64,000 nt of DNA from Desulfosediminicola flagellatus (GCF_005116655.2 NZ_CP050698.1:310001-374000); one strand, 5' to 3'. Numbered from the stretch's first letter, positions 17,482 to 26,439 are shown. The notes: generated by a model from the letters alone, not told the origin. Numbers and translations are program-made.

Positions 17482-17841
17482 ATGAAAATAGCCGTAAGTT
17501 CAACAGGGCCGGATATTTCGGATGCTGTCGACCCGCGTTTCGGCAGGGCCGCATATCTGCTAGTTGTTGAGATTGACGATATGACGTTTAAGGCAATAGA
17601 TAATACGAAGAATGTAAATGCCTTTAAAGGTGCTGGTATACAGGCGGCTACCACCCTGAGTCATGAGGGGGCAGAGGTCTTACTTACAGGATACTGTGGT
17701 CCGAATGCTTTTAAGACACTGAAAGCTGGAGGTATACGTGTCGTAAACGATATGGGTGGAACTGTGCACGATGCTGTTATGGCATTTAAGAATGACGAGT
17801 TTGCCTATAGCTCAGAGCCGAATGCTGAAGGGCATTGGTAA
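17482..17841 (+). CDS. Orange-protein-like NifX-family protein
   Basis: 119 residues from the ATG at 17482, which has GGAGG 8 bases upstream and gives a chain starting 'MKIAVSSTGPDISDAV'. The frame is open from 17404, but that start would overlap the previous gene. The motif 'DPRFGRAAYLLVVEID' and the length closely resemble the orange protein (ORP) of Desulfovibrio, which binds a Mo-Cu sulfide cluster without cysteine ligands. Only one Cys is present here ('LLTGYCGPNAF'). It is the last gene of the sigma-54 operon, so the cluster is probably an ORP system; the metal bound is an inference. Confidence 0.87.
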   Translation: MKIAVSSTGPDISDAVDPRFGRAAYLLVVEIDDMTFKAIDNTKNVNAFKGAGIQAATTLSHEGAEVLLTGYCGPNAFKTLKAGGIRVVNDMGGTVHDAVMAFKNDEFAYSSEPNAEGHW

Positions 17842-18133
17842 TAATTCCTATGTGGTAAGGCATAGTAGATAATACTGCTGTGCCTTACTATAAAAAAAAA
17901 ATAGTACTTTCCGAGATCACGTAGAATTGTCCTGCAATCAGAGAGAAATCGTCTTGAAATTTGAGAAATGTAAATGATTTAGTCAGCTAATTAGTTAGGT
18001 GTATGTCCGCTAATTGAGCGAGATTCGGTTGAAAAAAATAAATATATCTCTAATTATCGCTTTACGTAAGTTAATTGTAAGAGTATAGAAATAGTGTTGC
18101 CGGATACAGCGTTTCCTGTCAAGTACAGGGATC
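17842..18133. other. Intergenic after the orange-protein operon
   Basis: About 290 bases. A hairpin forms from GTAAGGCA (17855-17862) and TGCCTTAC (17881-17888). On the plus strand an A-run rather than a T-run follows, so it is not a standard terminator for the operon. The rest is A+T-rich with no gene. Confidence 0.4.
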
Positions 18134-18149
18134 AGGTAAGGTTTTTGCA
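18134..18149 (+). promoter_or_regulatory. Candidate second sigma-54 promoter
   Basis: AGGTAAGGTTTTTGCA has GG at 18135-18136 and GC at 18147-18148 with the required 10-base spacing and a perfect TTGCA -12 box. The -24 box is less conserved. It lies 140 bases before the NifU-like gene, which would put that gene under the same sigma-54 control as the orange-protein operon. Confidence 0.55.
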
Positions 18150-18288
18150 AAATGTAAAATAATTTGGTCTATTTGCAGAATCATTACCAGGTAGCGGAGG
18201 GAGACAGGCGTATTATTGATATTCTATCGTGGATTACTGGTTGTTTTTACGATATACTGGCGTGAGAATAGACAGAGGAGGGGGCTTG

Positions 18289-18804
18289 ATGGATGATCTC
18301 CAGGCATTGATTGAAAAGATCAGAAAGAATGTCGTGGCAGAGCAGGAGCAGAAATTTGCTGATGAAACATTCCAATACTTACGATACTCAATTCATAATG
18401 GGCGTATGCGGAATGCCGATGCTTTTGCGTGTTTAACCGGTGAGAACGGTGAGTCGATGGAGCTGTATCTTCGCTTCCGTAAAAACGGTGTGGAAGAAGC
18501 GTCATATGTGACAGATGGCGGATCAGCCAGTCGCTTATGCGGTTCCTGTGTCGCCGAACTTGCAATAGGTAAAACAGCCCGGCAGCTTTTAGAGATGAGT
18601 GCGGCAGATATCCTGAAAAGGGTACAGCGTGCAGGTGAAGGCGTCGAGACAAGTGCAGTGCTCGTAATTGAAACCCTGCATAAAGCTGTTGAGCAGCATT
18701 GGGTTGTAAATAATTCTAATTCGGCTCCTCCTAAGAAAATACAACGCGCTACCCAGTTTATAGCAGTTGGTGTTGGCCACAATCATATGCATTACTCAAA
18801 TTAA
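18289..18804 (+). CDS. NifU/IscU-like scaffold homologue lacking cluster cysteines
   Basis: 171 residues from the ATG at 18289 (GGAGG 7 bases upstream). The middle aligns with the IscU/NifU N-terminal domain: 'GENGESMELYLRF', 'DGGSASRLCGSCVAELAIGK', 'DILKRV', 'HKAVEQHW'. The three ligand cysteines of the family are replaced: by Asn53 in the CGD motif, by about Gly78 in the GCG motif and by Thr121 in the HCS motif. Other cysteines appear at 48, 84 and 87 (C-x2-C), and the C-terminus has 'HNHMH', a possible metal site. It therefore cannot be a standard scaffold. It stands alone behind a sigma-54-like promoter, next to the orange-protein operon. The function is inferred to be metal or cluster handling. 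Confidence 0.75.
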   Translation: MDDLQALIEKIRKNVVAEQEQKFADETFQYLRYSIHNGRMRNADAFACLTGENGESMELYLRFRKNGVEEASYVTDGGSASRLCGSCVAELAIGKTARQLLEMSAADILKRVQRAGEGVETSAVLVIETLHKAVEQHWVVNNSNSAPPKKIQRATQFIAVGVGHNHMHYSN

Positions 18805-18823
18805 TTACTTTCTACCTTATGAT

Positions 18824-18864
18824 AAACAGCCACTGAGAATATTCTCACGTGGCTGTTTTTTTTT
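18824..18864 (+). terminator. Rho-independent terminator of the NifU-like gene
   Basis: AAACAGCCAC (18824-18833) pairs with GTGGCTGTTT (18849-18858), the inner part pairs further (TGAGAA/TTCTCA), and a run of T to 18864 follows. It lies 20 bases after the stop codon. Confidence 0.92.
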
Positions 18865-19432
18865 GACCTGTCTCACTTCTATGCACATTGTAACAAACTG
18901 TGATCGTCTGCTGTTCACTACGGCATCAACAGATCACTGTAAATTTTTGTGCCCAGCCTTTTCTTATTTTCCTTTCTATCTTTCATACGTGTAATGCATG
19001 CAATCGCTATTGATTCATTCGCGTTTTCTACTTCGTCAACATAAAATAATCCTATTAATTTTCGATAGTGATTTCCTGTTTCTTGAAAAAACTGGGATAC
19101 GCATGTTGTTCATCTTACCCGAACTGTCGGAAGCGGTTATGGCTGGAAAATGCTTGTCGGGACTGCTGATACGCAGTGGGAAAAGATAGTTTCACAATAA
19201 TTTTCCTTGTCAAAGGGGTGGCTTTTGCATTACTTGTCATGTGTCCTGTCAGACAGTAGTATGGCTTTTTTCATCCAATTAACTCGTCGATTTTATGTGT
19301 ACTTCACCTGCACTGATGGGTAAATAATGATGGCTCTGCTTTTCGGGTGGCAATTTTAAGAGTCTCATGTTTCACCCTGCTTGTCTGTTATGGTTCAATA
19401 ATCCTTAATCACTCTCCACAGGAATATGTAGT
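18865..19432. other. Intergenic, no gene seen
   Basis: About 570 A+T-rich bases between the terminator and the decarboxylase gene. Short open frames are present, but none has both a ribosome site and protein-like composition. The promoter of the decarboxylase gene should lie near the right end. Confidence 0.4.
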
Positions 19433-20851
19433 ATGAATGAAAATGAGATACTAAGACGGGGATTTTCCGTTTTGGAGCAGTATCATTCCAGTCAGAAAGA
19501 CGGAAGATTTGTTGATTATACGTCCCCGGGTGATCTGCAGCGAATACTCCAGCTTGACGATCCTGAAAGTGAAGGGGATTGGGAAAAACTGTTCACCTGG
19601 ATGGAACAGTACCTGAAATATGGTGTGAAGAGTGCGCATCCCTCTTTCGTCAACCGTATGTGGGCAGGAGCTAATCTTCCTTCTATGCTCGGTGAAATGG
19701 CTGTAGCTATCTCCAACACATCATCCTGTACATTTGAGTCAGCACCGGTTTCCACCCTGATGGAAAAGTATATGATCAGGCAGATGCTTGATCTGGTCGG
19801 TTTTCGTAACGGTGAAGGGCAGATGACTACGGGTTCCAGCAATGCCAACATGATTGCTATGATGTGCGCCAGAAACCTTGCAGGTAAAGAGGTAAAGAGA
19901 ACAGGTCTTTTCGGGCAGCAGGAACTCTATGCTTTTGTCAATGCAGATGCTCATTACTCAATGGATAAAGCAGCAAATATTCTCGGGATCGGCATCGATC
20001 ATCTTATCAAACTGCCTGTAAATGGCAGAGGAGAGGTTGACCCTGCTGATCTTGAAAGTGAACTTGCATCGGTGGTCGAAGCTGGTGGAATTCCCTTTTT
20101 TGTAGTGGCCACCGCGGGAACTACCGTGCGTGGTGCTTATGATCCGATAGAAGCAATGTTGAAATTGCGTGAAAAATATAAATTCTGGTTGCACGTCGAC
20201 GGTGCCTGGGGTGGTGCGGCGGTGATGAGTGAGAAGCTGCGAGCAAAATTCCTGCCTGGATTGAGTAAGGCAGACTCGTTTACCTGGGATTTTCACAAGA
20301 TGCTTGGCTCGTCACTTATGTGCAATATTCTTCTGGTTAACCATAGCACACACACTTTTGGTACAGTTCTGGGGGGGGGAGACGGTAGTTATCTCTTCAG
20401 GGATACCGATGATAATGATGTGCAGGATCTAGGTTCTGTTTCTCTGCAATGCGGACGCCGGGTAGACAGTCTTAAATGGTTCCTGGACTGGAAGTATTTC
20501 GGCAAAAAAGGATTTGGTGAGCGTATTGAGCATTATCTCGATTTGTGCAGATATGCACAGGAATGCGTCGAGAATATTCCTGAGTTAGAGATGGTTGCCC
20601 CCCGGGTATCATTTAATATCTGTTTTCGCTACAAGGTAGCCGAGCATATGGCGGACGATTTCAATCAGGAACTACGTACCCGCCTCTATAAACGCGGCCT
20701 GGCTCTTGTTGGTCTCGCCTATGTTAAGGAAAAACTGATTTTGCGTCTACTTATCACCAACATCAACGTCAATCGCGATGAGATAGACACGTTCTTTAAA
20801 GAACTGGTCGCTATCGGAAATGAACTGGTTGGTGAGGGGCAGCTCGGATGA
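19433..20851 (+). CDS. Group II PLP-dependent amino-acid decarboxylase
   Basis: 472 residues, full length for the glutamate/aspartate/cysteine-sulfinate decarboxylase family. 'HPSFVNRMWAGANLPSMLGE' and 'NTSSCTFESAPVSTLMEK' are the substrate-side blocks shared with animal GAD and CSAD. 'HVDGAWGGAAV' holds the PLP-ring Asp, and 'SFTWDFHKMLGSS' holds the PLP Lys after His. The enzyme removes the alpha-carboxylate of an acidic amino acid. Aspartate (giving beta-alanine), glutamate (giving GABA) or cysteine sulfinate (giving hypotaurine) are all possible. A panE gene lies 7 kb away, but the two are not linked in an operon. It is monocistronic. Confidence 0.87.
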   Translation: MNENEILRRGFSVLEQYHSSQKDGRFVDYTSPGDLQRILQLDDPESEGDWEKLFTWMEQYLKYGVKSAHPSFVNRMWAGANLPSMLGEMAVAISNTSSCTFESAPVSTLMEKYMIRQMLDLVGFRNGEGQMTTGSSNANMIAMMCARNLAGKEVKRTGLFGQQELYAFVNADAHYSMDKAANILGIGIDHLIKLPVNGRGEVDPADLESELASVVEAGGIPFFVVATAGTTVRGAYDPIEAMLKLREKYKFWLHVDGAWGGAAVMSEKLRAKFLPGLSKADSFTWDFHKMLGSSLMCNILLVNHSTHTFGTVLGGGDGSYLFRDTDDNDVQDLGSVSLQCGRRVDSLKWFLDWKYFGKKGFGERIEHYLDLCRYAQECVENIPELEMVAPRVSFNICFRYKVAEHMADDFNQELRTRLYKRGLALVGLAYVKEKLILRLLITNINVNRDEIDTFFKELVAIGNELVGEGQLG

Positions 20852-21299
20852 GAACTGAATGCGGAAGTAGCACAGAGGTATTGTGAACCACTCTTGCATG
20901 ACGAATAACGAGAGCAGGGGGGCACTCTATGCACTATTTTCTACAAAGAGATACTCTTTACAATTGTTCCTCGGCCTCTTTTCTGTGCTCTTGGAGTGCT
21001 GGTTCCTGTCACTCTGGAAGTTGAAACTCTATTGCATTTTACCTGTTTTGCTGCGGCTTTTCCGCTCCACTCTATTTGGGCTTCAGAATAACCCGGAAGC
21101 AGCCGATGGAAATGGAATCACTCGAAGTCAGATTTTCTGGCTAAATCATTAGTGGTGAGGTAGTTTGCAAAATTCAAAAAGTTAGCTATCATAATTATGA
21201 TAACAGTGATTGATTCCAGTTGTTATGGATGAACCGGTAAAATAGCCTTCAGATATTTGACATTAGACATCGAAGTAACATTAAGGAGAGAGAGCTACC
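20852..21299. other. Intergenic before the DUF2058 gene
   Basis: About 450 bases with no convincing gene. Its one clear signal is a 16-bp palindrome at 21187-21202, listed separately. Confidence 0.4.
21187..21202. promoter_or_regulatory. Perfect 16-bp palindrome, candidate operator
   Basis: TATCATAATTATGATA reads the same on both strands. It lies 98 bases before the ATG of the DUF2058 gene. It resembles a shortened Fur-type A+T-rich dyad but does not match that consensus well. The regulator is unknown. Confidence 0.35.
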
Positions 21300-21851
21300 A
21301 TGGGCAGTTCGCTTCAGGACCAACTCTTGAAACTGGGAGTGGTTGACAAAAAACAGGTAGGAAAAGCGAAAAAAAAGCAGCACGACAAACGCAAACAGCA
21401 GATTTCGAAAAAGCAGGCACCACCTGTGGACGAGAATAAACTGCTGGCAGAGCAGGCTCTTGCTAAAAAGAAAGAGCGGGCAAAGCAGTTGAACCTTGAG
21501 CGAGAGGAGAAGCTGCGAAAGCGTGAAGAGGTTGCCCGGATCAGACAGATGATTGAGCAGAGCCGGCTACCTAAAGATGATAAAAAAGGTGTTGCTTATC
21601 GTTTTGTTGACCAAAAAAAGGTTTTCAGGATTTTTATCAGCCAGGAGCTGATAGATAGCTTGAGCAGGGGAACAGTGGGAATTGTTCGTCATAATGCTCA
21701 GTATGAAGTCTGTCCTGCTGAAATAGTTAAAAAGATTCGTGAGATGGACAGCAGTGTTGTGGTTGTCTTAAACAAACGGGTCAAAGATGATAAAGCCGAC
21801 GAAGATGATCCTTACGCCGGCTATGAAGTTCCGGATGACCTCATGTGGTAG
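21300..21851 (+). CDS. DUF2058 family protein (YaiL-like)
   Basis: 183 residues. The N-terminal two thirds are a highly charged Lys/Arg/Glu coiled coil ('KAKKKQHDKRKQQISKKQ', 'REEKLRKREEVARIRQMI'). A compact C-terminal domain follows, 'GVAYRFVDQKKVFRIFISQE' through 'RGTVGIVRHNAQYEVCPAEI', ending in an acidic tail. This layout is that of DUF2058/YaiL, a family associated with nucleic acids or ribosomes whose function is not established. A strong AAGGAG ribosome site precedes the ATG. It converges with the next gene, 33 bases away. Confidence 0.88.
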   Translation: MGSSLQDQLLKLGVVDKKQVGKAKKKQHDKRKQQISKKQAPPVDENKLLAEQALAKKKERAKQLNLEREEKLRKREEVARIRQMIEQSRLPKDDKKGVAYRFVDQKKVFRIFISQELIDSLSRGTVGIVRHNAQYEVCPAEIVKKIREMDSSVVVVLNKRVKDDKADEDDPYAGYEVPDDLMW

Positions 21852-21884
21852 ATGTCTATGCGTTTATATGGTGTCTCTGAGGCA

Positions 21885-22496
21885 CTATTTTGCAGTAAAG
21901 AGCGGGTTCAGCAAAAGCTGGAGTCGCTCTTTTTTTGCTTGTATATCAGTTATGCGGGTAGTGATGATTAATTTTTTCACCCCTGTTTCTGCAATAATCG
22001 GGTCTATTTCACTTAAATCGATAGGCAGTTCACGGCCATTTACCAGAGCGACGAGAGCGTTACCTATATCACCGCCGCCAGCATCTTTGCTTGAATTGAC
22101 CTTGTCAATTACCGGAGTAATAAATAATGCCTGTTTAGCAGCATCAAAGCGTAGTTTTGCTTTGGTGTTGAAATCAAGTTCAACTGTGCCTACATCGAGA
22201 TTGATTGTATGACCTGCAAGCTCAGTAATAAATTTCATGCCGTTACCTGTCAGGTGCAGTCGGCAGACGATGTGATCCTGTATGATTTTAAAATCGCTGA
22301 TGCTTTTGAGGTGTATTGTTCCCTGAAGAGTTTTAGATTGCGCCGGATATTCAAGCGGTAGCGCAGCAGCAATTGCCTTGGCTAATACTTTTTGGGGCAG
22401 ATCTATTGTTATATGGTCATCAGCAGCTGCTGCATTGTTGAGGTGAGCAGTAGAAAAGAGAAGTATAGAACAGATAATAATCAGAAATTTGCGCAT
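21885..22496 (-). CDS. Periplasmic protein of unknown function
   Basis: 203 residues with a clear signal peptide ('MRKFLIIICSILLFSTAHLN', cleavage probably after 'NAAAA'). The mature part has alternating beta strands ('LQGTIHLKSISDFKIIQDHI', 'TINLDVGTVELDFNTKAKL') and resembles the DUF1439/YceB-like lipid-binding fold. I cannot confirm that family. It is monocistronic and converges with the DUF2058 gene; the two stop codons are only 33 bases apart. Confidence 0.65.
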   Translation of the reverse strand: MRKFLIIICSILLFSTAHLNNAAAADDHITIDLPQKVLAKAIAAALPLEYPAQSKTLQGTIHLKSISDFKIIQDHIVCRLHLTGNGMKFITELAGHTINLDVGTVELDFNTKAKLRFDAAKQALFITPVIDKVNSSKDAGGGDIGNALVALVNGRELPIDLSEIDPIIAETGVKKLIITTRITDIQAKKERLQLLLNPLFTAK

Positions 22497-22869
22497 ATCA
22501 AATTGGCTTGGTGATAGAAGTTATTTGTTTAAGATGTACATGTATGGGAGTCTGTCGGAGTGAACATTTTTCTCTCAAATCAAGGCATTGTCAGAAAATT
22601 AAGGGCATCCATGTTGTTAATATTGCGAAAATTAACTTTTCCACAATTACGACCAGTTGAGGGGAAAGCGGGCTGTTTGACAGTCTCCTTGTGAGGATTG
22701 CCTAAACTACCATTACGTGTAGTAATACAGATTGCCAGGCTAAACCGCAAGCCCTAAGAATGCGGCGTTGGTTGTCGTCTATTTTGATACGCATTTTCAG
22801 GCTATTACGTTATGGTGCATTTCTTTATATCCATGAATTACAGACAAATGTTTATATATTGAACCGGGC
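22497..22869. other. Divergent intergenic region
   Basis: About 370 bases between the divergent periplasmic-protein and helicase genes. It should hold both promoters. I see no other gene or strong repeat. Confidence 0.4.
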
Positions 22870-24219
22870 ATGCCAAAACTTACCGTCACCTCAGATTGCC
22901 ATTTGGCAGGTATTGACCAGCAACTCGAAGAGGAGTTGAAGAGCAAACTGACTATCGACAATCCTAAATATACCTCAGCAAAAAAATATGGTCGCTGGAT
23001 CGGCAAAAAGCTCAAACCGACGTTAGAGTATTACGAAACGGTGCCGGGCGGTATTCGTTTTCCACGCGGGTTTTCAAACCAGGCGGTTCTTCTTTGTCGT
23101 GAACATTATGGTGAAACTCCGGAAATAATTGACGAGCGACAATTGCTTGATGAAATTGATTTGGTGTTTTTAGGAGAGCTCCGGCCATATCAGGAACAGG
23201 CAGTAAATCTGGTGAGTAAACGTTCTTTTGGTGTGCTGGAGGCTGGAACAGGTAGCGGGAAAACCGTTATGGCTTTGGCAGCAATAGCTGAACGCAAGCA
23301 ACCTGCGCTGGTAGTGGTTCACACCAAAGAACTCCTTTACCAGTGGCAGGAGCGTGTGAAAACCTTTCTCGGTTATGAGGCCGGGCTTATTGGTGACGGA
23401 CATTTTGATATAAAGCCGGTGACTATTGCCATTGTCAATACAGCGAGAAAGCGGGCTATGGAGCTTGTCCCGCATTTTGGTCATCTGATTGTTGATGAAT
23501 GCCATAGGGTTCCGGCTGCGCTTTTTACCGATGTTGTGGCAAACTTTAACTGCCACTATCTGCTCGGTTTGTCCGCGACCGCCTTTCGAAACGATGAAGG
23601 GCTTACCCGGTTAATCTATTATTTTATGGGTGATAGGATTCATCAGGTAGATCAGGGGGAACTGCAGGCAACGGGTGCAATACTTAAACCTCAGCTTATT
23701 AGAAATACAACGCTGTTTACCTATCGATATCGTGGTGATTATCAGGCACTAATCAAAGCGTTGACAAGACATCAGGGGCGAAACATGCAGATCACTGAAG
23801 ATATCGTAAGGGTTGCGGCTGATAGAGATTCCGGCACTTCACTTGTTGTTTCGGATCGTGTCAGTCACTGTGAGATTTTTGCCCGTTTACTCACCGAGAG
23901 GAATGTGAAGGTAGAAATGCTCACGGGGCAGGTGTCTGCTGAAAGGCGGGCTGAGATAGTTGCCGCAGTCCAGCAAGGTAAAGTTCAGGTCCTGGTAGCA
24001 ACCTTGCAACTGATTTCGGAGGGTTTTGACTGTCCCGGCCTTTATACGCTGTTTCTTACCACCCCCATAACATTTGAAGGACGCCTGTTGCAGGTTATTG
24101 GTCGAATCATGCGACCTGCAGTAAATAAGCAAGCACGAGTATTTGACTATGTAGATAAAGGGGTCAGCACATTGAACCGTTCCGCTAATATTCGACGTAA
24201 CGTTCTTTCCCAAATGTAA
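22870..24219 (+). CDS. XPB/Ssl2-like SF2 DNA helicase
   Basis: 449 residues. After about 100 N-terminal residues come the SF2 motifs: 'LRPYQEQAV' (Q-like), Walker A 'EAGTGSGKT' (residues 123-131), 'DECHRVPA' (motif II, DECH), 'GLSATAFR' (motif III), 'VATLQLISEGFDCP' (motif V) and 'LLQVIGRIMRP' (motif VI). It resembles the short bacterial XPB/RAD25-type helicases. No nuclease domain is fused and no nuclease gene is adjacent, so a repair helicase is more likely than a restriction subunit. The start has no obvious strong ribosome site. Confidence 0.87.
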   Translation: MPKLTVTSDCHLAGIDQQLEEELKSKLTIDNPKYTSAKKYGRWIGKKLKPTLEYYETVPGGIRFPRGFSNQAVLLCREHYGETPEIIDERQLLDEIDLVFLGELRPYQEQAVNLVSKRSFGVLEAGTGSGKTVMALAAIAERKQPALVVVHTKELLYQWQERVKTFLGYEAGLIGDGHFDIKPVTIAIVNTARKRAMELVPHFGHLIVDECHRVPAALFTDVVANFNCHYLLGLSATAFRNDEGLTRLIYYFMGDRIHQVDQGELQATGAILKPQLIRNTTLFTYRYRGDYQALIKALTRHQGRNMQITEDIVRVAADRDSGTSLVVSDRVSHCEIFARLLTERNVKVEMLTGQVSAERRAEIVAAVQQGKVQVLVATLQLISEGFDCPGLYTLFLTTPITFEGRLLQVIGRIMRPAVNKQARVFDYVDKGVSTLNRSANIRRNVLSQM

Positions 24220-24634
24220 TTCTGATGGGCTTGTAAAAAGCCCGATCTATTTCGTTGAAGACACTACGGCTCGGAGTCTCCCTGCCGTCGCTTACCTGTA
24301 TGTCGAACTTTTTTCAGAGGCCATCCGTACGACAAGGCAGACTTTTTCCGAGATCATCGATCCTAACCTGAAAAAAATCGGATTAATCTATTCCGCATCT
24401 GCATTATCTTATCTTTATCTCGTTGATTTTTGCGGATAAGCAACTATTGTTACGGAAAAGTTTGCTTGTATGCGACACTTCGGGTATTATAAATGGTTTT
24501 GCTGCACAGAATGACAGCACAGCTAAAGAGTGTCCGCTCAGGATGCTTTCCTATTTTCAACTGCACACACAGTGCATATGGTATTGAGGTCTCAGGCTCA
24601 TTCACTGCCTTTGGAGACCAATTAAGGACACAGA
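24220..24634. other. Intergenic before typA
   Basis: About 415 bases. A short hairpin GGGCTT...AAGCCC (24227-24243) follows the helicase stop but lacks a T-run. The stretch before typA has an inverted GGTCTC/GAGACC pair. No gene is seen. Confidence 0.4.
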
Positions 24635-26431
24635 ATGGATCAGAGTAAACTTCGTAACGTTGCCATTATCGCCCACGTTGACCACGGTAAAACCACGCTG
24701 GTAGATCAGCTTTTCAAACAATCCGGAATGTACAGAGATAATCAGGAAGTTTCTGAGAGGCTTATGGATTCTATGGACCTCGAGCGTGAGCGCGGTATCA
24801 CCATCACATCAAAGAACGGCTCCTACACTTACGAGGATAACTGGATTAATATCATTGATACACCTGGTCATGCTGACTTCGGTGGACAGGTTGAGCGCGT
24901 TTTGCGTATGGCCGATGGTGCTTTGCTGCTCGTTGATGCGCAGGAAGGTCCAATGCCTCAGACCTATTTCGTTTTAAAGAAAGCTCTTGAGAATAGCCTG
25001 CCTGTTATCGTTGTTATCAACAAGATCGATAAGCCGGCCGCCCGTTGCGACTGGGTAGTTGATCAGGTTTTTGACCTGTTTGTTAAGTTAAACGCTCCTG
25101 ATGATATTCTCGATTTTCCTATTGTCTACGCCTCCGCTAAAGAAGGTTACAGCTTGGAAAGTCTTGATGACGATAAGGGTGAAGGTAATATGGACCCGAT
25201 TTCCAAAGCGATAATCGACCATATACCTGCCCCGACCGGTGATGTTAATGCTTCTTTGCAGATGCAGGTTGGTACTATTGATTACTCTCCGTATCTTGGT
25301 AGATTAGGAATTGGTAAAGTTGTCAATGGCACCCTCAAAATCAATCAGCCAATTGCAGTTGCGCGTCGTGACGGTTCGATCAAGCCTATTAGAGTATCAA
25401 AGATTTTTCGTTTTGAACGCGATCAGAAAATTGCTGTTGAAGAAGCCGGAGTAGGTGAAATTATAGCAATTGCAGGTATGGATGATGTAACTGTCGGTGT
25501 TACTTTTACTGATATTGATGACCCGAAGCCGTTGCCACTCATCACCATTGATCCTCCGACAATTTCAATGAACTTTATCCCTAACGATTCACCGTTTGCG
25601 GGTAAAGAGGGTAAGTATGTTACTTCCCGTCATATTGAGGACAGACTCAAGCGAGAGATCCTTGCCGATGTCGCTCTCCAGTATGAGCCACTGACTGACG
25701 CTGTCGGCTTCAAAGTATCCGGCAGGGGAGAACTTCATCTTTCCATTTTGATCGAGAAGATGCGTCGTGAGTTGTACGAGTTTCAGGTAACCAGACCTCA
25801 GGTTATCATGAAAGAAGAAGACGGAAAGCTTCTTGAGCCTTATGAGGAACTTACTGTTGATGTTGACGAGAAATTCCAGGGCCCGGTTATTGAAAAACTT
25901 GGGAAATTGAAAGGCACCCTTGAAGAGATGGGAACCGAGAACGGCATGGTTCGTATGGTTTTCAATATTCCGACTCGAGGTCTTCTTGGTTACAGATCAC
26001 AGTTCATGACCGATACCAAAGGTATGGGTATGATGAGCTATGTGTTTCTGAAATATGGTCCGCATGCTGGTGAAATCATTAACCGTGTTAATGGTGTTCT
26101 GGTGGTAAAAGAGCCATGTACATCGATAGCTTATGCGCTTTTCAATCTTCAGGATCGTGGTAAATTGTTTGTAGGGCCTGGTCTGCCGCTCTACTCCGGC
26201 CAGATAATCGGTGAAAATGCACGTCCATCTGATATGGTTGTAAATCCCGGTAAAGGAAAAAAGCTGTCAAACGTTCGTGCGTCCGGAACCGATGAAGCCG
26301 TTGTGCTGACTCCTGCAACTATTTTGTCTCTTGAAGATTGTATTGCATATATAAATGACGATGAGCTTGTAGAGGTTACTCCACAGTCTATTCGTTTGAG
26401 AAAAACGACTGGAACACGAATTAAGATTTAA
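24635..26431 (+). CDS. typA: Ribosome-binding translational GTPase TypA/BipA
   Basis: 598 residues, standard for TypA. G1 'AHVDHGKTTL', switch I 'RERGITI', G3 'DTPGHADFGG' and G4 'NKIDKP' are all exact. The EF-Tu-like domain II, EF-G-like domains and the TypA C-terminal domain follow ('GMGMMSYVFLKYGPHAGEI'). TypA binds the 70S ribosome and aids assembly of the large subunit, especially under cold or stress. A tiny membrane-protein frame starts 9 bases after the stop, and a strong terminator ends the unit. Confidence 0.98.
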   Translation: MDQSKLRNVAIIAHVDHGKTTLVDQLFKQSGMYRDNQEVSERLMDSMDLERERGITITSKNGSYTYEDNWINIIDTPGHADFGGQVERVLRMADGALLLVDAQEGPMPQTYFVLKKALENSLPVIVVINKIDKPAARCDWVVDQVFDLFVKLNAPDDILDFPIVYASAKEGYSLESLDDDKGEGNMDPISKAIIDHIPAPTGDVNASLQMQVGTIDYSPYLGRLGIGKVVNGTLKINQPIAVARRDGSIKPIRVSKIFRFERDQKIAVEEAGVGEIIAIAGMDDVTVGVTFTDIDDPKPLPLITIDPPTISMNFIPNDSPFAGKEGKYVTSRHIEDRLKREILADVALQYEPLTDAVGFKVSGRGELHLSILIEKMRRELYEFQVTRPQVIMKEEDGKLLEPYEELTVDVDEKFQGPVIEKLGKLKGTLEEMGTENGMVRMVFNIPTRGLLGYRSQFMTDTKGMGMMSYVFLKYGPHAGEIINRVNGVLVVKEPCTSIAYALFNLQDRGKLFVGPGLPLYSGQIIGENARPSDMVVNPGKGKKLSNVRASGTDEAVVLTPATILSLEDCIAYINDDELVEVTPQSIRLRKTTGTRIKI

Positions 26432-26439
26432 GGACAACA

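Noticed and set aside
17045..17841. NifX-like genes as sign of a nitrogen-fixation cluster.
   Set aside because: No nifHDK, nifB or nifE/N is present. The MinD-ferredoxin ATPases and the sigma-54 activator fit the orange-protein type instead.
17855..17900. Hairpin followed by an A-run as terminator of the orange-protein operon.
   Set aside because: The run is A, not T, on the transcribed strand, so it does not fit a Rho-independent terminator for plus-strand transcripts.
18998..19189. Short frame in the gap before the decarboxylase.
   Set aside because: No ribosome site and no protein-like pattern; base composition equals that of the surrounding spacer.
20883..21152. 89-residue hydrophobic frame after the decarboxylase.
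   Set aside because: Starts with a weak codon, has no ribosome site, and its composition looks random.
22870..24219. XPB-like helicase as a part of a defence or restriction system.
   Set aside because: No nuclease, methylase or other defence gene is adjacent, and the flanking genes are ordinary.
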